NCBI GenBank assembly: GCA_945873925.1 | Contig: CAMCES010000055.1 | Coordinates: 1-10,036, forward strand | DNA length: 10,036 bases | From: Bordetella parapertussis | GTDB lineage: Bacteria > Pseudomonadota > Gammaproteobacteria > Burkholderiales > Burkholderiaceae_C | Reading direction: 5' to 3' | In this document: one piece after another, positions 6,501-10,036 of the stretch | How the letters are laid out: each line of letters opens with the position of its first letter | Numbering within the stretch: position 1 is the stretch's first letter | Notes under the pieces: model-generated | What the model was told of the DNA's origin: nothing | Seen by the model: the letters and a program-made list of their open reading frames with translations, nothing else | Database searches by the model: none | Made by a program: the position numbers and the translations under genes

Positions 6501-6546
6501 CCCGTTTTTGCAGCTGCTGTCCCGGCTTGAGCAGGCAAAACACGGG
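6501..6546 (+). promoter_or_regulatory. long imperfect hairpin in the leader of the response regulator
   Basis: CCCGTTTTTGC (6501-6511) pairs with GCAAAACACGGG (6535-6546) with one bulged C, and CTGCT (6514-6518) pairs with AGCAG (6530-6534). Together they give 16 base pairs around an 11-base loop. The base of the stem touches the first candidate start codons (GTG 6546, ATG 6549) and lies 14 bases before the preferred ATG at 6561. No T-run follows on either strand, so a leader structure affecting translation is more likely than a terminator. Confidence 0.45.
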
Positions 6547-6560
6547 TGATGCTTCTTACC

Positions 6561-7202
6561 ATGAGCCAGTCCACCCGCATCAGCAAGTCCGGTCAGGTTT
6601 ACCTGGTGGAGGACGACGACGATATCCGAAACCATTTGACCAGCTTGCTGAGACACTCGGGCTTCAGTGTGCTCGCCTTCAGCAGTGCATCCGAGTTTTT
6701 GTTGCAGTCTCGGGTGTTGACCCCTGCAGTGCTGGTGCTGGACATGCGCATGCCAGGGATAAGCGGTTTGGAGCTGCAGCAGGCGCTGACTGCAAAAGCT
6801 TGCAGCTTGCCCGTCATCTTCATCAGCGGGGAAAGCCAGAGCCAAGAGATCATTGATGCGATGAAGGGCGGCGCGGTGGATTTTTTGTGGAAACCTTTTG
6901 CCCACAGCCAGCTCCAAGCAGCGATTGACAAAGGCTTGGCGATCGACATGGCCCGGGCGGCCAACGACAAACGTTTGGCTTTGGTGGCTCAGCGGTTTGC
7001 CAGCCTGAGTCCGCGTGAGGTGATGATTTTTGAGCTGATGCGATCAGGCCATGGCAACAAAGCGATTGCCATGCTCACGGGCATCATGGCTGACACCGTG
7101 AAAAAACACCGTGCGCAGGTCTTGGCGAAAATGGAGGTTGACACCCTTGCCGATTTGCTGACCTTGTGCAAAGACTTTGCGCCCTCCACCGACACCCATT
7201 GA
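6561..7202 (+). CDS. FixJ-family two-component response regulator
   Basis: A 213-residue regulator with an N-terminal receiver (about 12-125) and a C-terminal LuxR-type helix-turn-helix (about 148-205). The receiver has the acidic pocket VEDDDD (16-21), phospho-acceptor D61 in LVLDMRMPG, S89 in FISGES and K111 in LWKPF, so phosphorylation by a histidine kinase is expected. The output domain starts LSPREVMIFELM and continues GNKAIAMLTGIMADTVKKHRAQVLAKM, the GerE fold. FixJ-type proteins are cytoplasmic activators that dimerise on phosphorylation. No histidine kinase lies in the window, so it is an orphan here. The ATG at 6561 is chosen; an in-frame ATG at 6549 and GTG at 6546 would add four or five residues, and no start has a good ribosome site. 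It is divergent from the cytoskeletal operon and one base before gloC. Confidence 0.92.
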   Translation: MSQSTRISKSGQVYLVEDDDDIRNHLTSLLRHSGFSVLAFSSASEFLLQSRVLTPAVLVLDMRMPGISGLELQQALTAKACSLPVIFISGESQSQEIIDAMKGGAVDFLWKPFAHSQLQAAIDKGLAIDMARAANDKRLALVAQRFASLSPREVMIFELMRSGHGNKAIAMLTGIMADTVKKHRAQVLAKMEVDTLADLLTLCKDFAPSTDTH

Positions 7203-7203
7203 C

Positions 7204-7842
7204 ATGCTGCACTACGAAACCATTCCCGTCACGCCTTTCCAACAAAACTGTTCCATCGTTTGGGAGGATGCGGGCATGACTGCGGCGATCATCGACCCCG
7301 GTGGTGATTTGGACATGCTGCTGGGCGCTTGCAAACAACTGGGCGTCAAGTTGGTGGCCATCTGGATCACCCATGCGCACTTAGACCATGCAGGCGCCAC
7401 CGCCGATTTGGCCGAGGTGCTGCAGCTGCCCATCATCGGTCCGCACCCCGACGATCAGTTTTGGATTGATGGTTTGAAAGAGGCCGCCGAGAGTTACGGT
7501 TTTCCACCGGCACGCCCCTTCAAACCCTCACGCTGGTTGGCCGATGGCGACACGGTCACATTGGGCCAGCACAGCTTGCAAGTGCGGCACTGCCCTGGCC
7601 ACACGCCCGGCCATGTGGTGTTTTATTCGGCCGAATTGAAACGTGCTTTTGTCGGCGATGTGCTGTTTGCCGGGAGCATTGGCCGCACCGATTTCCCGCA
7701 AGGCAACCACCAAGACCTGCTCGACAGCATCACCCAGCGCTTGTGGCCGATGGGCGACGACACGGTGTTCATTCCTGGCCACGGGCCTGAGAGCACCTTT
7801 GGCCGCGAGCGGCGCAGCAACCCTTATGTGGGTGGCACCTGA
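7204..7842 (+). CDS. gloC: metallo-beta-lactamase-fold hydrolase, glyoxalase II type (YcbL/GloC)
   Basis: A 212-residue member of the YcbL/GloC group; E. coli YcbL is about 215 residues. These cytoplasmic enzymes hydrolyse S-D-lactoylglutathione, the last step of glutathione-dependent methylglyoxal removal, using a zinc or mixed-metal centre. All metal ligands are visible: THAHLDH (H57, H59, D61, H62), H133 in CPGHTPGH, D152 in VGDVLF and H193 in PGHGPES. The opening IPVTPFQQNCS and the end RRSNPYV are also typical, and the protein lacks the C-terminal domain of GloB. The ATG at 7204 is one base after the response-regulator stop with no ribosome site, which suggests coupled translation. The link between a FixJ regulator and this enzyme is not obvious. 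The subfamily call is strong; the substrate in this organism is inferred. Confidence 0.9.
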   Translation: MLHYETIPVTPFQQNCSIVWEDAGMTAAIIDPGGDLDMLLGACKQLGVKLVAIWITHAHLDHAGATADLAEVLQLPIIGPHPDDQFWIDGLKEAAESYGFPPARPFKPSRWLADGDTVTLGQHSLQVRHCPGHTPGHVVFYSAELKRAFVGDVLFAGSIGRTDFPQGNHQDLLDSITQRLWPMGDDTVFIPGHGPESTFGRERRSNPYVGGT

Positions 7843-7847
7843 CTGTT

Positions 7848-7873
7848 CAAGGCGCCCTGCTCAAAGCGCCTTG
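7848..7873. terminator. hairpin between convergent gloC and M48 protease
   Basis: CAAGGCGC (7848-7855) and GCGCCTTG (7866-7873) form a perfect 8-bp stem with a 10-base loop. It sits in the 18-bp gap and runs into the last codons of the protease gene, where a shared bidirectional terminator would be expected. There is no T-run on either side, so intrinsic termination would be weak. Confidence 0.35.
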
Positions 7874-8691
7874 GCCCGCTCATACAGCGGATTGACTTTG
7901 GGCAAGTTGGCTTCAATCTCTTTGATGCGCGCTGTGCCAGAGGGGTGGGTACTCAGCCACTGTGGCGGTGCGCCCTTGTTGGCGGCGCTCATTTTTTGCC
8001 ACAGGCTCACGCCTGCGCGGGGGTTGTAGCCGGCGCGGGCGGCGAGTTCCATGCCCACCAAATCGGCCTCGCTCTCATCCTCGCGGCTGAATTTCAGCGT
8101 CAACAGTTGCGCGCCTTGCTGCGCCACGGCATCGGTCAAGCGCGAGTCGATGCCAAAGAAACCCGAGATCAAGGCGCCGCCCAAACGTGACAAACCGTTG
8201 GTGGCCATGTTTTTACCCATGCGTTCGCGGGCATGCTCGCGCAAGGCGTGGGCGATTTCATGGCCCATCACCATCGCCACCTCGTCATCGGTCAGTGCCA
8301 GCTTGGTCAAGATCCCTTGGTAGAAAGCAATCTTGCCGCCGGGCATGCAAAACGCATTGATTTGCGAGGAGCCCAGCAGGTTGATCTCCCATTGCCAGTC
8401 TTTGGCGCGCGGATTCCATTCGTGGCTGTAGGGAATGATCTTTTCTGCGATCGATCGCAGACGCAGCACCTGCGGATGGTCATCCGGTGCCAAGGCGTCT
8501 TTTTCTTGGGCTTGTTTGAGCATCTGGCCGTATTGGGCGAGCGCGGTTTGCTCGACCTCGGCCGCCGGCACCAGCTTGGCGAACTTGGAGGTTTCACCCA
8601 CCTCTACGCCCTCTCGGGCCAAGGCGTTGAAGGCGAACAAGCCAGCAGCGCAGCCGGCGCATTGGTGAAGAAAAGCACGTTTGGTCTGCAT
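7861..8691 (-). CDS. periplasmic M48-family zinc metalloprotease
   Basis: A 276-residue secreted protease of the M48 (LoiP/YcaL/BepA-like) group, involved in envelope quality control in known members. The catalytic motif HEIAH is at 144-148 (zinc ligands H144 and H148, general base E145). The third ligand is likely E206 in SREDESEAD, and STHPSGTARI (248-257) is the family's later His-Pro block. The N-terminus (MQTKRAFLHQ, then CAGCAAGLFAFNALA) is a signal peptide with likely cleavage after ALA25. The KRAFLH text resembles a twin-arginine signal with Lys for the first Arg. The two cysteines do not make a good lipobox. There is no tetratricopeptide tail as in BepA. The ATG at 8691-8689 gives the full signal peptide. 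It converges on gloC and diverges from the AmpG-like permease with a 38-bp gap. Confidence 0.9.
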   Translation of the reverse strand: MQTKRAFLHQCAGCAAGLFAFNALAREGVEVGETSKFAKLVPAAEVEQTALAQYGQMLKQAQEKDALAPDDHPQVLRLRSIAEKIIPYSHEWNPRAKDWQWEINLLGSSQINAFCMPGGKIAFYQGILTKLALTDDEVAMVMGHEIAHALREHARERMGKNMATNGLSRLGGALISGFFGIDSRLTDAVAQQGAQLLTLKFSREDESEADLVGMELAARAGYNPRAGVSLWQKMSAANKGAPPQWLSTHPSGTARIKEIEANLPKVNPLYERAKAL

Positions 8692-8729
8692 GTCGTGGGC
8701 TCAGAAAAGGAATCGCACAATACCAGGGT
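8692..8729. promoter_or_regulatory. 38-bp divergent gap between M48 protease and permease genes
   Basis: The two start codons are only 38 bp apart, so at least one promoter must lie inside the opposite gene. I see no clear -10/-35 pair or inverted repeat in it. A CAGGG just before the permease ATG is too close to be a typical ribosome site. Confidence 0.35.
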
Positions 8730-10036
8730 ATGAACGATAACCCAACTTCCCAAGCCGGCGCGCTGCGTTGGCGAGATACCTGGCTGATTTACCTCAGCCC
8801 AACCAGCTTGCGCATGCTGGCTTTGGGGTTTTCAGCGGGTTTGCCGCTTTTGCTGGTGTTGGGCACCTTGAGCTTTCGCTTGCGTGAAGCGGGCATTGAC
8901 CGCGCCACCATCGGTTTTTTAAGTTGGGTCGGCTTGGCCTATGGGTTCAAGTGGGCCTGGGCACCGCTGGTGGACCGTTTGTCCATTCCTTTTCTGACAC
9001 CCCTTCTGGGTCGTCGCCGCAGTTGGTTGTTGCTCGCGCAAGTCGCGATCGTGATCGGCTTGTTGGGCATGGCGGGCAGCAACCCGCAAGCTGCCTTGAC
9101 ACCGCTCATCGGGTTTGCGCTGTTGGTGGCTTTTGGCTCGGCCACACAAGACATCGCACTGGACGCGTTTCGCATCGAATCGGCCCATGCGCGGCTGCAA
9201 GCGGTGTTGGCCGCGAGCTACCAGACCGGTTACCGCTTGGCCATGATTTGGGCGGGTGCGGGCGTGTTTTGGATCGCGGCCAAAGCCGAGGTGGGCGGTC
9301 TTCCAGCAGGCACTTACCAAGACACGGCCTGGGGCGTGGCGTATTTGGCGATGGCGGTCTCGATGGCGGTGGGCATGTTGACCGTGCTGTTCTCGCCCGA
9401 ACCCGCGCAGGTGCCACTGGCCCCCGCGCGCGGCTTTCGCCCATGGCTGCAAGTGGCGGTGATCGCGCCTTTTGCCGAGTTCATCCAACGCTACCGCTGG
9501 CAAGCGTTATTGCTGCTGGCGCTGATTGGCAGCTACCGCATCAGCGACATCGTGATGGGCATCATGGCCAACCCGTTTTATGTGGACATGGGCTACAGCA
9601 AAGAGGAGGTGGCCACGGTCACCAAGCTGTATGGCGTGGTCATGACCTTGGTGGGCGCATTCATCGGTGGCATCTTGGTGCTGCGCTTGGGTGTGATGCG
9701 GGTGTTGATGCTGGGCGCGGTGTTGAGTGCCGCCACCAACTTGCTGTTCGCGTGGTTGGCCGGTCATGGCCACGATGTGTATGCGCTGATCGCCGTGGTG
9801 TCTGCGGACAACCTGAGCAGCGGCATCGCCTCGGCCGCGTTCATCGCATATTTGTCGTCGCTGACCAACGTGCAGTATTCGGCCACGCAATACGCTTTGT
9901 TCAGCTCACTCATGTTGCTGCTGCCGAAATTGTTGGCCGGGTTTTCAGGCGTGGCGGTGGACGCTGGCGGCTATGCCTGGTTTTTTGTCGGCACCGCCGC
10001 TTTGGGCTTGCCGGTGTTGCTGCTGGTGTGGTTGGC
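8730..10036 (+). CDS. ampG: AmpG-like muropeptide permease (MFS), cut by right window edge
   Basis: About 435 residues are visible, starting MNDNPTSQAGALRW. AmpG is an inner-membrane major facilitator that imports GlcNAc-anhydroMurNAc-peptides released from the cell wall, feeding peptidoglycan recycling and, in some species, beta-lactamase induction. The first helix block RMLALGFSAGLPLLLVLGTL (29-48) and the motif GSATQDIALDAFRIE (about 136-150) are the AmpG signatures. Many hydrophobic helices follow, with a cytoplasmic linker near residues 225-245 (SPEPAQVPLAPARGFRP). A late motif, YALFSSLMLLLPKLLAGFSG, corresponds to family helix 11. The frame runs open to the edge, so the C-terminus is unknown. 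The 38-bp gap to the M48 gene suggests shared regulation. Another muropeptide or sugar MFS of the same subfamily is possible. Confidence 0.87.
   Translation, partial: MNDNPTSQAGALRWRDTWLIYLSPTSLRMLALGFSAGLPLLLVLGTLSFRLREAGIDRATIGFLSWVGLAYGFKWAWAPLVDRLSIPFLTPLLGRRRSWLLLAQVAIVIGLLGMAGSNPQAALTPLIGFALLVAFGSATQDIALDAFRIESAHARLQAVLAASYQTGYRLAMIWAGAGVFWIAAKAEVGGLPAGTYQDTAWGVAYLAMAVSMAVGMLTVLFSPEPAQVPLAPARGFRPWLQVAVIAPFAEFIQRYRWQALLLLALIGSYRISDIVMGIMANPFYVDMGYSKEEVATVTKLYGVVMTLVGAFIGGILVLRLGVMRVLMLGAVLSAATNLLFAWLAGHGHDVYALIAVVSADNLSSGIASAAFIAYLSSLTNVQYSATQYALFSSLMLLLPKLLAGFSGVAVDAGGYAWFFVGTAALGLPVLLLVWL

Larger units (their letters stand above)
6305..6560. promoter_or_regulatory. AT-rich divergent intergenic region
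   Basis: This 256-bp gap separates the start of the cytoskeletal operon (minus) from the response regulator (plus) and is clearly richer in A and T than its neighbours, especially 6311-6350 and 6385-6470. It holds a CCCC-TAATT-GGGG inverted repeat (6366-6378), an ATCACA-N6-TGTGAT repeat (6392-6409), a perfect 14-bp palindrome (6438-6451), two direct copies of TTTGTGAT (6331-6338, 6402-6409) and a long imperfect hairpin (6501-6546). Promoters for both directions must lie here. I see no convincing coding frame in it. Confidence 0.6.

Noticed and set aside
6468..6917. 149-codon minus-strand frame opposite the response regulator
   Set aside because: It is antisense to a receiver domain with all key residues, and no family similarity is seen.
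8651..8661. Lipoprotein signal at the paired cysteines of the M48 protease
   Set aside because: The residues before the cysteines (LHQ and CAG) do not match the lipobox, which needs Leu or similar at -3 and a small residue at -1.
8919..9503. 194-codon minus-strand frame opposite ampG
   Set aside because: It lies within the conserved AmpG helices; its Arg/His/Gln-rich translation looks like antisense composition.

Overview
The window reads as bacterial chromosome from a betaproteobacterium, most likely Burkholderiales and perhaps Comamonadaceae. This rests on the resemblance of PyrE, ExoA, ArfB, AmpG and the fused indolepyruvate oxidoreductase to that group, the fairly high GC, and dense gene packing. 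The lineage call is inference from remembered family sequences, not a search. I see no mobile element, CRISPR array, tRNA or rRNA.

Layout, left to right. (1) On the minus strand, the N-terminal part of a large indolepyruvate ferredoxin oxidoreductase (cut by the left edge) lies behind pyrE. (2) A plus-strand run holds exonuclease III, the ribosome-rescue hydrolase arfB and a Baeyer-Villiger-type flavin monooxygenase; pyrE and exoA diverge with overlapping start codons. (3) On the minus strand, three tightly packed cytoskeletal genes read in the order RodZ-like HTH protein, bactofilin, MreB. The mreB tail overlaps the monooxygenase tail. (4) An AT-rich divergent intergenic region with several inverted repeats separates this operon from a plus-strand pair: a FixJ-type response regulator and a YcbL/GloC-type glyoxalase II, one base apart. 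(5) A minus-strand M48 metalloprotease and a plus-strand AmpG-like muropeptide permease (cut by the right edge) diverge from a 38-bp gap.

The most interesting part is the cytoskeletal operon at 4588-6304. MreB is normally followed by mreC and mreD. Here it is last in a unit that begins with a short protein resembling only the cytoplasmic MreB-binding HTH of RodZ, with no membrane helix or periplasmic domain, followed by a bactofilin. This suggests a second, specialised MreB module in which a soluble RodZ-like adaptor and a bactofilin replace the usual membrane partners. The divergent regulator shares its upstream region and could control it, but that is inference. The remaining genes are recognisable housekeeping or metabolic functions with a few local oddities, listed in the findings.
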